From positions 81,872 to 145,871 of the forward strand of contig NZ_JACHXD010000014.1 in assembly GCF_014191875.1 (NCBI RefSeq): DNA of 64,000 nucleotides, read 5' to 3'. Both the position numbers and the translations under genes were made by a program. The DNA is from Pseudoduganella violacea (GTDB lineage: Bacteria > Pseudomonadota > Gammaproteobacteria > Burkholderiales > Burkholderiaceae_D). Positions 51,613 to 58,738 of the stretch are shown here, piece by piece. Each line of letters opens with the position of its first letter. The first letter of the stretch is position 1. Below the pieces are notes generated by a model, which did no database searches, was not told the DNA's origin, and worked only from the letters and a program-made list of their open reading frames with translations.

Positions 51613-52050
51613 TCAGGCTTCCAGCGACCACTTCTCCGGCAGCATGACCTTGAACATGCCTTCGCGCGCCAGGCGTTTGGCCAGCTTGAGCAGGGCTTTG
51701 TCCTTGGTGATCAGGATGTCGGCCTTGGCGTCGCGCGCCAGTTCTAGGAATTTCTGGTCGTCGCGGTCGGTGCAGACCGGCAGGCGCACGCCGGATTCGG
51801 GCGGGGCCACCACCTTGATCAGGGCGTCGAAGCGGGCCGCGCTCAGCGGGCGGGTGCTTTCGTCGAGCGGCAGGTGCTTGTAGTGCAACACCACCAGATA
51901 CTCTTCGCGGCAGTCGGCGCGCGTGATCGCTTCCACCGCGCCGCTCTCGATGGCGGCCAGCAAACCGGCCCAGCGCGGGTCCTTGAACACGAACAGGTCG
52001 AGGCAGACATTGGTGTCGATGACGATGCGTTTCGGTGAAACAGGTATCAT
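51613..52050 (-). CDS. PIN-domain protein (putative toxin-type ribonuclease)
   Basis: 145 residues of the PIN fold. Acidic residues are at the expected places: Asp12 in IVIDTNV, Glu49-50 in DCREEYLVVL, Asp95-98 in CTDRDDQKFLELA and Asp117 in ILITKDKALL. The DRDDQKFLELA pattern is of the COG1569 'putative toxin-antitoxin PIN' group. No antitoxin gene overlaps it: the upstream gap to yaaA (divergent, 38 bp) is too small and downstream lies an unrelated coiled-coil gene. It may be a solitary PIN nuclease or have a distant partner. Confidence 0.85.
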   Translation of the reverse strand: MIPVSPKRIVIDTNVCLDLFVFKDPRWAGLLAAIESGAVEAITRADCREEYLVVLHYKHLPLDESTRPLSAARFDALIKVVAPPESGVRLPVCTDRDDQKFLELARDAKADILITKDKALLKLAKRLAREGMFKVMLPEKWSLEA

Positions 52051-52088
52051 GTCGGAAATCTTGATTAGAAGTATGTTTTTGGAATCTT

Positions 52089-52859
52089 ATGCTGATAGTG
52101 CTTTCGCCCGCAAAAAGTCTCGACCTCGACACTCCGCCCACCACCACCCTGCAAACCCAGCCCGCTTTTCTCGACCACTCGGCCCAGCTGATCGAGCGCC
52201 TGCGCGAATTTTCGCCGGCCGAGCTGGGCGAGCTGATGGAGCTGTCCGACGCCCTGTCCACGCTCAACGTCACGCGCTACGCATCCTGGAGCAAGGATAC
52301 TGCCGAAGCGCGCCAGGCGGTGATGACCTTTAACGGCGACGTCTACGACGGCCTGGCGGCGCGCACGATGACGCCCAAGCAGCTCGACTACACCCAGTCG
52401 CGCATCCGCATCCTGTCCGGCCTGTATGGCATGCTGCGTCCGCTCGACCTGATCCATCCGCACCGGCTGGAAATGGGTACGCGCCTGAACAACTCGCGCG
52501 GCAAGGATCTGTACGCCTTTTGGGGCGATACGATCACCGAGGCCTTGAACGCCACGGCCGAAGAGCAGGGCGCCGAGGTGCTGGTGAATCTCGCTTCCAC
52601 GGAATATTTCAAGTCGGTGCGCCCGCGCAAGCTGGCGATGCCGGTGATTACCCCTTCCTTCGAAGATTGGAAGGGCGGCAAATACAAGATCATTTCCTTC
52701 TACGCCAAACGGGCGCGCGGCATGCTTGCACGCTATGCGGCGGAAAAGAATATCCGCGATCCTGAACAGTTGAAGGATTTCGATGTGGACGGCTACGCCT
52801 TCGAGCCGCAGGCTTCCGGCGAGCGGAACTGGGTGTTCCGCCGCCGCGTAGCCGACTGA
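52089..52859 (+). CDS. yaaA: Peroxide stress protein YaaA (DUF328)
   Basis: 256 residues. MLIVLSPAKSLD start, LSTLNVTRYASW, QSRIRILSGLYGMLRPLDLIHPHRLEMGTRL and VLVNLASTEYFKSV blocks (landmarks LSPAKSLD, LYGMLRPLDLI) define the family. In E. coli YaaA limits free iron and oxidative DNA damage during hydrogen peroxide stress. Full length. Divergent from the PIN gene across 38 bp, convergent with bamD, whose stop is two bases away. Confidence 0.94.
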   Translation: MLIVLSPAKSLDLDTPPTTTLQTQPAFLDHSAQLIERLREFSPAELGELMELSDALSTLNVTRYASWSKDTAEARQAVMTFNGDVYDGLAARTMTPKQLDYTQSRIRILSGLYGMLRPLDLIHPHRLEMGTRLNNSRGKDLYAFWGDTITEALNATAEEQGAEVLVNLASTEYFKSVRPRKLAMPVITPSFEDWKGGKYKIISFYAKRARGMLARYAAEKNIRDPEQLKDFDVDGYAFEPQASGERNWVFRRRVAD

Positions 52860-52860
52860 A

Positions 52861-53736
52861 TCAGCCCTTGACGGGCGCCGGCGCGGAAGCCGGTGCTGGC
52901 GCTGGAGCAATGGCCGGCGCCGGTGCCGGAGCCGAGCTCCAGAATTTCCACCATTTGCGCTCTTCCTTGACGCCGTTCTCGTCGAGGAATTTGCTGTTCG
53001 GGAAGTTGAGCTTGAACACGCGCAGGGCGTCGTCGCGCAGCACGGCGTTGCCCAGCTTCTCGTAGCTGCGGATCATGATGAACAGCGCTTCTTCGATGGC
53101 GGGCGAGTCGCGGTAATCCTTGACCGCATCCATGGCGCGGTTGGCGGCGGCCAGGTAGGCGCCGCGGCGGTAGTAATAGCGCGCCACATGGACTTCATAC
53201 GCGGCCATGGCATTGATCAGATATTTCATGCGTTCGATCGAATCGGGCGCATACTGGCTGTTGGGGAACTTGTCCACCAGGGCCTTGAAAGCGGCAAACG
53301 CTTCGCGCGTGGCTTTCGGGTCGCGTTCGGTCGGATCCTGTTCGTAGATGAAGTTCAGGAAGCTGATCGAATCATTGAAGTTGATCAGGCCGCGCAGATA
53401 GTACATATAGTCGACGTGGCTGTGGTTCGGGTGCAGCTTGATGAAACGCTCGACGGCGGCCAGGGCTTGGGCCTGGTCCTGCGACTTATAGTAAGCGTAG
53501 GCGATTTCCATCTGCGCCTGCTGGGCATAAGTGCCGAACGGATAGCTCGATTCGAGCTTCTCGTACAACTGAATTGCGCGCTCGTAGTGGCCGCCGGCCA
53601 TTTCATCCTTGGCCTCCGAGTATAATTTCGTAGCAGACCAGCCTTTGGTCTCATCGATTTTCTCTGGTAACAGGCTACAAGCGGATAAACCGAACAGTAC
53701 GACTGTTGCTGCAACTACCGATAATTTTTTTTGCAT
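52861..53736 (-). CDS. bamD: Outer-membrane assembly lipoprotein BamD
   Basis: 291 residues. Lipoprotein signal with lipobox GLSAC (Cys20), then TPR-like repeats: YSEAKDEMAGGHYERAIQLYEKLESSYPFG, QAQMEIAYAYYKSQDQAQALAAVERFIKLHPNH and YYLRGLINFNDSISFL (landmarks LESSYPFG and FIKLHPNH), typical of BamD. It is essential for beta-barrel insertion with BamA. The C-terminus carries an Ala/Pro repeat tail (PAPAPAIAPAPAPASAP) longer than in E. coli. Divergent from rluD, which is the common arrangement. Confidence 0.95.
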   Translation of the reverse strand: MQKKLSVVAATVVLFGLSACSLLPEKIDETKGWSATKLYSEAKDEMAGGHYERAIQLYEKLESSYPFGTYAQQAQMEIAYAYYKSQDQAQALAAVERFIKLHPNHSHVDYMYYLRGLINFNDSISFLNFIYEQDPTERDPKATREAFAAFKALVDKFPNSQYAPDSIERMKYLINAMAAYEVHVARYYYRRGAYLAAANRAMDAVKDYRDSPAIEEALFIMIRSYEKLGNAVLRDDALRVFKLNFPNSKFLDENGVKEERKWWKFWSSAPAPAPAIAPAPAPASAPAPVKG

Positions 53737-53781
53737 GTTGTTGTGCAAGAAGACGTTTAACCAAAATACTACACTAGGCTG

Positions 53782-53787
53782 ATTATA
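53782..53787 (-). promoter_or_regulatory. Perfect -10 hexamer in front of bamD
   Basis: The minus strand reads GGCTATAATC here, a consensus TATAAT about 45 nt before the bamD start. I do not find a good -35 at the usual spacing; AATATC lies at 17 bp. The hexamer sits in the only gap between the divergent bamD and rluD genes, which supports a promoter role. Confidence 0.4.
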
Positions 53788-53802
53788 GCCGATGGGAATG
53801 CT

Positions 53803-54903
53803 GTGATATTGAATCCTTTGCCGAATTCGGCAGAACAACTGTCCGACACTGATTTTGACGCCGATTTCGAAGGCGAGTTCCTGGCCGAAGCGGGCGATCC
53901 GCTGGCCCCGATCGCACTGCAACTGAGCCCGTCCGACTGCGGCGAACGCCTGGACAAAGTGGTGGCCCGCCTGGTGCCGCAATTCTCGCGCGGCCGCCTG
54001 CAATCGTGGATCGAGGACGGTTTCGTGACGGTGGACGGGAAGCCGGCCAAGGTGCGCGCCACCGTCTACGGCGACGAAAAAGTGCTGGTGCTGCCGCAAG
54101 CGGCGCCGGAAGACGTGGCTTTCGCCCCGGAAGCCATGGAGCTGAATATTGTGCATGAAGACGAGCACCTGATCGTCGTCAACAAGCCTGCCGGCCTGGT
54201 CGTGCATCCGGGCGCCGGCAACTGGACCGGCACCTTGCTGAACGGCCTGCTGCACCACTGTCCGCAACTGGGCGGCGTGCCGCGCGCCGGCATCGTGCAC
54301 CGTCTGGACAAGGATACCAGCGGCCTGATGGTGGTCGGCAAGGATCTGGCGACCCAGACCGATCTGGTGCGCCAGCTGCAGGCGCGCACCGTCAAGCGCG
54401 AATACCTGGCCCTGGTCTGGGGCACGCCGCGCGGTTCGGGCACGATCAATGCGCCGATGGGCCGCCACCAGAAGGACCGCGTGAAGATGGCGGTCTCCAC
54501 CAGCCTGGGCTCGAAGCCGGCCATCACCCACTACCTGCGCCTCGATTCGGGCGACCTGGACCGCCGTCCGGTCAGCCTGGTGCAATGCCGCCTGGAGACG
54601 GGCCGCACCCACCAGATCCGCGTCCACATGGCCCACCTCGGCTTCCCCCTGGTCGGCGACTATGTGTATGGCAAGCCCCACCTGACCGAGGTGTTCCCGC
54701 GCCAGGCGCTGCAGGCGCGCCGCCTGGGTCTGGTGCATCCGGCCACCGGCCAGGCTTGCGAATGGCTGGTGCCGCTGGCCGACGATTTCCTCGCGCTGCT
54801 GGAGCAGGCTGGCATCGCTGAACCGGACGAAAACGCCGGCCAGGAAGGCTATGGCGAAGAGTTCGACGATTTCGACGACGACTACGGTGACGACGAGGAA
54901 TGA
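53803..54903 (+). CDS. rluD: Ribosomal large subunit pseudouridine synthase RluD
   Basis: 366 residues from a GTG start. An S4-like RNA-binding domain (about 38-100) precedes the catalytic domain with Asp169 in IVHRLDKDTSGL and later VSLVQCRLETGRTHQIRVH and LGFPLVGDYVYG (landmarks HRLDKDTSGL and GRTHQIR). It makes the three pseudouridines of 23S rRNA helix 69. The C-terminus is an acidic tail (EEFDDFDDDYGDDEE), beyond the conserved domain. Its stop overlaps the pgeF start in ATGA. Confidence 0.94.
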   Translation: MILNPLPNSAEQLSDTDFDADFEGEFLAEAGDPLAPIALQLSPSDCGERLDKVVARLVPQFSRGRLQSWIEDGFVTVDGKPAKVRATVYGDEKVLVLPQAAPEDVAFAPEAMELNIVHEDEHLIVVNKPAGLVVHPGAGNWTGTLLNGLLHHCPQLGGVPRAGIVHRLDKDTSGLMVVGKDLATQTDLVRQLQARTVKREYLALVWGTPRGSGTINAPMGRHQKDRVKMAVSTSLGSKPAITHYLRLDSGDLDRRPVSLVQCRLETGRTHQIRVHMAHLGFPLVGDYVYGKPHLTEVFPRQALQARRLGLVHPATGQACEWLVPLADDFLALLEQAGIAEPDENAGQEGYGEEFDDFDDDYGDDEE

Positions 54904-55742
54904 GCGAAACCCGCCCCAACGAGTCCCAGGCGCCAGAGGCCGGCGTGAGCGATGTGCGCCTGGAGGGCGCCTGGCTGCGGCCGGTGTGGCCGGGTTTGCC
55001 GGCCAATATCGGTGTGCTGTGCACGACGCGGCTGGGCGGCGTCAGTGTGGCGCCCTACGGCTTGGCCGATGGCGCGGCGGGCGGCTTGAATCTGGGCGTG
55101 CATGTCGGCGATGATCCGGCCAGCGTGGCGCGCAACCGCGCCGTGCTGCGCGGCGAGGTGCCGGCCGAGCCGGTGTGGCTGTCGCAAGTGCATGGCATTG
55201 CCGTGGCCGACGCGGATGCGGCCGGCCAAGGCGTGCCCGAGGCCGACGCCAGTGTCGCGCGCCAGCCGGGGACCGTGTGCGCTATCCTGACGGCGGATTG
55301 CCTGCCGGTGCTGTTTTGCGATGTGCGCGGCTCGGTGGTCGGCGCGGCCCATGCTGGGTGGCGCAGCCTGGCTGGCGGCGTCCTGCAGGAAACGGTGAAG
55401 ACCATGCGCGCGGCAGGCGCTGGCGAGGTGATGGCCTGGCTGGGTCCGGCCATTGGCCCAGAGCGTTTTGAAGTCGGGGCCGAAGTGCGCGAGGCTTTCC
55501 TGGATGGGGCAGGGGATGAGGCGAGCCGGCGCGAAGTGGAAGCTGCTTTCCGTCTGGTGCCGGGACAGCCCGGCAAGTTTCTGGCCGATATCTACGCCCT
55601 GGCGCGCAGCGTGCTGCACCGGGTGGGTGTGGAGCAGGTCAGCGGTGGCCAGCAATGCACCGTGTCCGACCCTTCTCTCTTCTATTCCTACCGGCGCGAC
55701 GGCATGACCGGGCGCCAGGCGAGTCTGATCTGGATCAAATAA
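54900..55742 (+). CDS. pgeF: Peptidoglycan editing factor PgeF (YfiH, laccase-domain)
   Basis: 280 residues. CTTRLGGVS, VWLSQVHG, ILTADCLPVLF and AAHAGWRSLAGGV are the multicopper-oxidase-like Cys/His zinc motifs of YfiH; the C-terminal GQQCTVSDPSLFYSYRRDG is diagnostic (landmark LFYSYRRD). In E. coli PgeF removes wrongly incorporated serine from UDP-MurNAc precursors; purine-nucleoside activities are reported for relatives. It is coupled to rluD as in many proteobacteria. Ends 17 bp before the convergent small membrane gene. Confidence 0.94.
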   Translation: MSETRPNESQAPEAGVSDVRLEGAWLRPVWPGLPANIGVLCTTRLGGVSVAPYGLADGAAGGLNLGVHVGDDPASVARNRAVLRGEVPAEPVWLSQVHGIAVADADAAGQGVPEADASVARQPGTVCAILTADCLPVLFCDVRGSVVGAAHAGWRSLAGGVLQETVKTMRAAGAGEVMAWLGPAIGPERFEVGAEVREAFLDGAGDEASRREVEAAFRLVPGQPGKFLADIYALARSVLHRVGVEQVSGGQQCTVSDPSLFYSYRRDGMTGRQASLIWIK

Positions 55743-55759
55743 AGCCGGTGCTGGCGGGT

Positions 55760-55972
55760 TTAGTCTTCGCTTTTGGGCGCGGACTTGGCCCGTTCGGCTT
55801 CCGCTTGCGCGGCGCGGCGCAATTTGCGGCGCTTCCCGCCTGTTAAGTAAAATAATATCCCTAATGGCAACACGCAATACAATGTAAAGGTCATAATGCC
55901 GGCAACGATGGATGGCTCGGTAAACGCCATCAACAGCACGACATAGATCCACGCAGCAGCAACAATCAGCAT
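55760..55972 (-). CDS. Small two-helix membrane protein
   Basis: 70 residues with hydrophobic segments at about 3-17 and 22-43, then a basic and acidic cytoplasmic tail (GGKRRKLRRAAQAEAERAKSAPKSED). The 280-bp gap between pgeF and phaC holds only this frame. It is more AT-rich at its 5' half. I recognise no function. Small proteins of this shape are commonly found near phaC in Oxalobacteraceae in my recollection, but I claim no role in polyester metabolism. Confidence 0.55.
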   Translation of the reverse strand: MLIVAAAWIYVVLLMAFTEPSIVAGIMTFTLYCVLPLGILFYLTGGKRRKLRRAAQAEAERAKSAPKSED

Positions 55973-56022
55973 AAAGCAGTCTTGGTTAAGAGTGAAAAAA
56001 CTAGGTTGAAAACTTATTTTTA

Positions 56023-57756
56023 ATGGACTTAAACATGAATGTGCCCGATCCGCAAGCCATTGCCACCGACTGGTTAGCGCAATTCAGCGATCCCAATCAA
56101 TGGCAATCCTGGTTCAAGATGATGCCGGAAATGGATGCCATGCCCGGCGCCGCCATGCTGCGCGACGCTGGCGCCGTGATCCGGCCCGACGTGATGGACC
56201 AGTTGAAAAACGACTACATGGCGGAATTTGGCCTGCTGTGGCAGGAATTCCTGGCGGGCAAAGCGCCTGCCGTGAATGACCGCCGCTTTTCCTCGCCCGC
56301 CTGGCTGGGCAATCCGGTGTCCGCCTTCCACGCCGCATCATACCTGCTGAACGCGAAATTCCTGGGCGCCATGGCCGACGCTTTGGAAACGACTTCCCAT
56401 CAAAAGCAGAAAATCCGCTTTACCGTGCAGCAGATCGTGGATGCCATGTCGCCCGCCAATTTCCTGGCGACTAATCCTGAAGCCCAGGAAAAACTGATCC
56501 AGACCAAGGGCGAAAGCCTGGCCAAAGGCTTGGCCAATATGCTGGGCGATATCCAGAAAGGCCATATCTCGCTGTCGGACGAAAAAGCCTTTGAAGTGGG
56601 CCGCAACCTGGCCAATACCGAAGGCCAGGTGGTGTTTGAAAACGAGCTGTTCCAGCTGCTGCAATATGCGCCGCTGACAGCCGAAGTGCATGAGCGCCCG
56701 CTGCTGATGGTGCCGCCTTGCATCAACAAATACTATATTCTCGACCTACAGCCGGAAAATTCCCTGGTGCGCTACGCGGTGGAACAGGGTAATACCGTCT
56801 TCCTCGTCTCCTGGCGCAATCCCGACCGCAGCCTGGCGAAAACCAGCTGGGACGATTATGTGGAGCAGGGCGTCTTGCGCGCCATCGCCGTCGCCAGCGA
56901 CATCAGCAAGCAGGAGCAGTTGAATATGCTGGGCTTCTGCGTCGGCGGCACCTTGCTGTCGACCTCGCTGGCCGTGCTGGCCGCGCGCGGCGAACATCCA
57001 GCCGCCAGCCTGACCCTGCTGACCACCTTCCTCGACTTCAGCGACACCGGCATCCTGAACGTGTTTGTCGACGAGGCGCAAGTGCAGTTGCGCGAGCAAA
57101 CCCTGCGCGATGGCGGCCTGATGCCGGGGCGCGACCTGGCCAGCACCTTCTCCAGCCTGCGTCCGAACGACCTGGTGTGGAATTATGTGCAGTCGAATTA
57201 TCTGAAAGGCAATGAGCCGCCGCCATTCGACCTGCTGTACTGGAATTCCGATTCGACCAATCTGCCGGGGCCGATGTTCTGCTGGTATCTGCGCAATACC
57301 TATCTGGAAAACAATCTGAAGGTGGCCGGCAAGCTCACCGTGGCCGGCGAAAAAATCGACTTCGCCAATATCGACGCGCCAGCCTTTATTTACGGTTCGC
57401 GCGAAGACCATATCGTGCCTTGGCAATCGGCTTACGGTTCGGTGCCGCTGCTGAATCCGGGCAAGCCCGAAGCCAACCGCTTCGTCCTGGGCGCCTCCGG
57501 CCATATTGCCGGCGTGATCAATCCGGCGGCCAAGAAAAAGCGCAGCTACTGGACCAATGACGGCAAACTCGGCCAGGATGCCGACAGCTGGTTCGCCGGC
57601 GCCACCGAGCAGCCGGGCAGCTGGTGGCCGGAATGGGCCGCCTTCCTGGCCGAGCACGGCGGCAAGCGCGTGAAAGCGCGCAGCAAACTGGGTAATACCA
57701 AATACAAGCCCATCGAAGCCGCGCCGGGACGCTACGTCAAGACCAAGGCGGAATAA
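56023..57756 (+). CDS. phaC: Class I poly(3-hydroxyalkanoate) synthase PhaC
   Basis: 577 residues. The lipase-like box GFCVGG carries the nucleophile Cys306; the catalytic Asp and His lie in YGSREDHIVPW and ASGHIAGVINP. Also typical are PPCINKYYILDLQPENSLVRYAVEQG (landmark INKYYILDL) and WNSDSTNLPGPM. It joins (R)-3-hydroxyacyl-CoA into polyester granules. Two in-frame ATGs (56023, 56035) are both usable; neither has a strong Shine-Dalgarno. Single-gene, with phaR 225 bp downstream and no phaA/phaB here. Confidence 0.95.
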   Translation: MDLNMNVPDPQAIATDWLAQFSDPNQWQSWFKMMPEMDAMPGAAMLRDAGAVIRPDVMDQLKNDYMAEFGLLWQEFLAGKAPAVNDRRFSSPAWLGNPVSAFHAASYLLNAKFLGAMADALETTSHQKQKIRFTVQQIVDAMSPANFLATNPEAQEKLIQTKGESLAKGLANMLGDIQKGHISLSDEKAFEVGRNLANTEGQVVFENELFQLLQYAPLTAEVHERPLLMVPPCINKYYILDLQPENSLVRYAVEQGNTVFLVSWRNPDRSLAKTSWDDYVEQGVLRAIAVASDISKQEQLNMLGFCVGGTLLSTSLAVLAARGEHPAASLTLLTTFLDFSDTGILNVFVDEAQVQLREQTLRDGGLMPGRDLASTFSSLRPNDLVWNYVQSNYLKGNEPPPFDLLYWNSDSTNLPGPMFCWYLRNTYLENNLKVAGKLTVAGEKIDFANIDAPAFIYGSREDHIVPWQSAYGSVPLLNPGKPEANRFVLGASGHIAGVINPAAKKKRSYWTNDGKLGQDADSWFAGATEQPGSWWPEWAAFLAEHGGKRVKARSKLGNTKYKPIEAAPGRYVKTKAE

Positions 57757-57886
57757 GCGCAACGCGGCGGCAGTGCTGTACGGATACACATGTTATTGCA
57801 ATACAATTATTAGAGTTGCGTTGCAATAAACATCAATATTCGCGCAAAACTTATAACGTGAACTGCCCGCCGCGATTTTTTCACTC

Positions 57887-57892
57887 TATAAT
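57887..57892 (+). promoter_or_regulatory. -10 box ahead of phaR
   Basis: A consensus TATAAT followed by AGGGTCG lies about 90 nt before phaR in an AT-rich part of the phaC-phaR gap. No good -35 is present at 16-18 bp. A strong hairpin with a T-run begins only about 19 bases downstream, so transcripts from this promoter would meet it immediately. Confidence 0.5.
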
Positions 57893-57910
57893 AGGGTCGC
57901 AGGCTTGTGA

Positions 57911-57937
57911 AAAGCGAACCTCTGTTCGCTTTTTTTT
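57911..57937 (+). terminator. Rho-independent terminator or attenuator between phaC and phaR
   Basis: AAAGCGAAC, loop CTCT, GTTCGCTTT form a nine-base-pair stem with a four-base loop, followed directly by an eight-T run. It could end phaC transcription 155 bp after the stop. Because the TATAAT at 57887 lies upstream and phaR downstream, it could also work as an attenuator of phaR. Confidence 0.75.
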
Positions 57938-57981
57938 CGGATTAACAAAGTACGCGCTGCGGCGCAATAAGTGGACTTGTG

Positions 57982-58539
57982 ATGAGTAGTGCAAAGAAAA
58001 GTGCTGAACGCTTGATCAAGAAATACCCTAACCGCCGTCTTTACGACACGCAGACCAGTTCGTACATCACTTTGACCGACGTCAAGCAATTGGTGCTCGA
58101 TAACGAAGACTTCACCGTGGTCGACGCCAAGACCAATGAAGATCTGACGCGCAGCATTCTGCTGCAGATCATTCTGGAAGAAGAAGCCAGCGGCGTGCCG
58201 ATGTTCTCGACCGATGTGCTGGCCCAGATCATTCGCTACTATGGCCACGCCATGCAGGGCATGATGGGTTCTTACCTGGAAAAGAACATCCAGGCCTTCG
58301 CCGAAATCCAGCGCAAGTTCACGGCCGGCGCCGCCAACTTCGACGGCAAGCCCTTCAGCCCGGAAATGTGGACCCAGTTCATGAACGTGCAAGCGCCGAT
58401 CATGCAAGGCATGATGAACAACTACATCGACCAGAGCAAGAGCCTGTTCGTGCAGATGCAAGAGCAGATGCAAAACCAGAGTAAGTCCCTGTTCGGCGCC
58501 GCCTTCCCCTTCGCCGTCCCCCCCACCGACAAGAAGTAA
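57982..58539 (+). CDS. phaR: Polyhydroxyalkanoate synthesis repressor PhaR
   Basis: 185 residues. KKYPNRRLYDTQTSSYITLTDVKQLV (landmark YPNRRLYDT) is the PHB/PHA accumulation regulator DNA-binding domain, followed by the second domain RSILLQIILEEE and a C-terminal Gln/Met-rich helix (VQMQEQMQNQSK). It represses phasin and related genes and lets go on binding PHA granules. ATG 57982 is used; a GTG directly before it is less likely. Downstream lies a pair of palindromic repeats, not a terminator. Confidence 0.95.
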   Translation: MSSAKKSAERLIKKYPNRRLYDTQTSSYITLTDVKQLVLDNEDFTVVDAKTNEDLTRSILLQIILEEEASGVPMFSTDVLAQIIRYYGHAMQGMMGSYLEKNIQAFAEIQRKFTAGAANFDGKPFSPEMWTQFMNVQAPIMQGMMNNYIDQSKSLFVQMQEQMQNQSKSLFGAAFPFAVPPTDKK

Positions 58540-58550
58540 TCCCCTCTACC

Positions 58551-58600
58551 GCTGACCCCGTGTCCACCTTGGTGCCAGGCACCAAGGGGACACGAGCTGA
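58551..58600. repeat. REP-like palindromic repeat, copy 1
   Basis: The unit begins GCTGACCCCGTGTCC and holds an imperfect palindrome at 58560-58593: GTGTCC at one end, GGACAC at the other, with GGTGCC and GGCACC arms around the centre. A second copy follows about 48 bp downstream in the same direction. Palindromes with GTGTCC and TGCCAGGCA cores are frequent extragenic repeats in this bacterial family in my memory. It could also fold at the end of the phaR transcript. Confidence 0.75.
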
Positions 58601-58632
58601 GCAATGGAGCCGGACTCACTAGCTCTTCCACA

Positions 58633-58680
58633 GCTGACTCCGTGTCCGATCGGTGCCTGGCACCAGGGTGGACACGGGCT
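58633..58680. repeat. REP-like palindromic repeat, copy 2
   Basis: Begins with GCTGACTCCGTGTCC and has its palindrome at 58642-58675, GTGTCC to GGACAC, with GGTGCC and GGCACC near the centre. It differs from copy 1 by a few bases, several of them in the arms (GATC instead of ACCTT). It ends about 20 bp before the rimO -10 box, so it occupies the -35 region. Confidence 0.75.
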
Positions 58681-58699
58681 CGGCAGTCGGGCGTTCTGG

Positions 58700-58705
58700 T
58701 ATAAT
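58700..58705 (+). promoter_or_regulatory. Extended -10 promoter of rimO
   Basis: TATAAT preceded by TGG (an extended -10 pattern TGnTATAAT) lies about 34 nt before the rimO start. No good -35 is visible, which an extended -10 can do without. The REP-like repeat 2 lies directly upstream. Confidence 0.55.
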
Positions 58706-58738
58706 TGCCGATTCGCTCGAATTTTCTTTGCAATTGCC

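Noticed and set aside
51085..52050. Coiled-coil gene plus PIN gene as a toxin-antitoxin pair
   Set aside because: The coiled-coil protein has a membrane helix and no DNA-binding fold, and lies downstream with a 78-bp gap, unlike known PIN antitoxins.
58604..58738. Earlier start of rimO
   Set aside because: The additional codons come from the REP-like repeat and the promoter.
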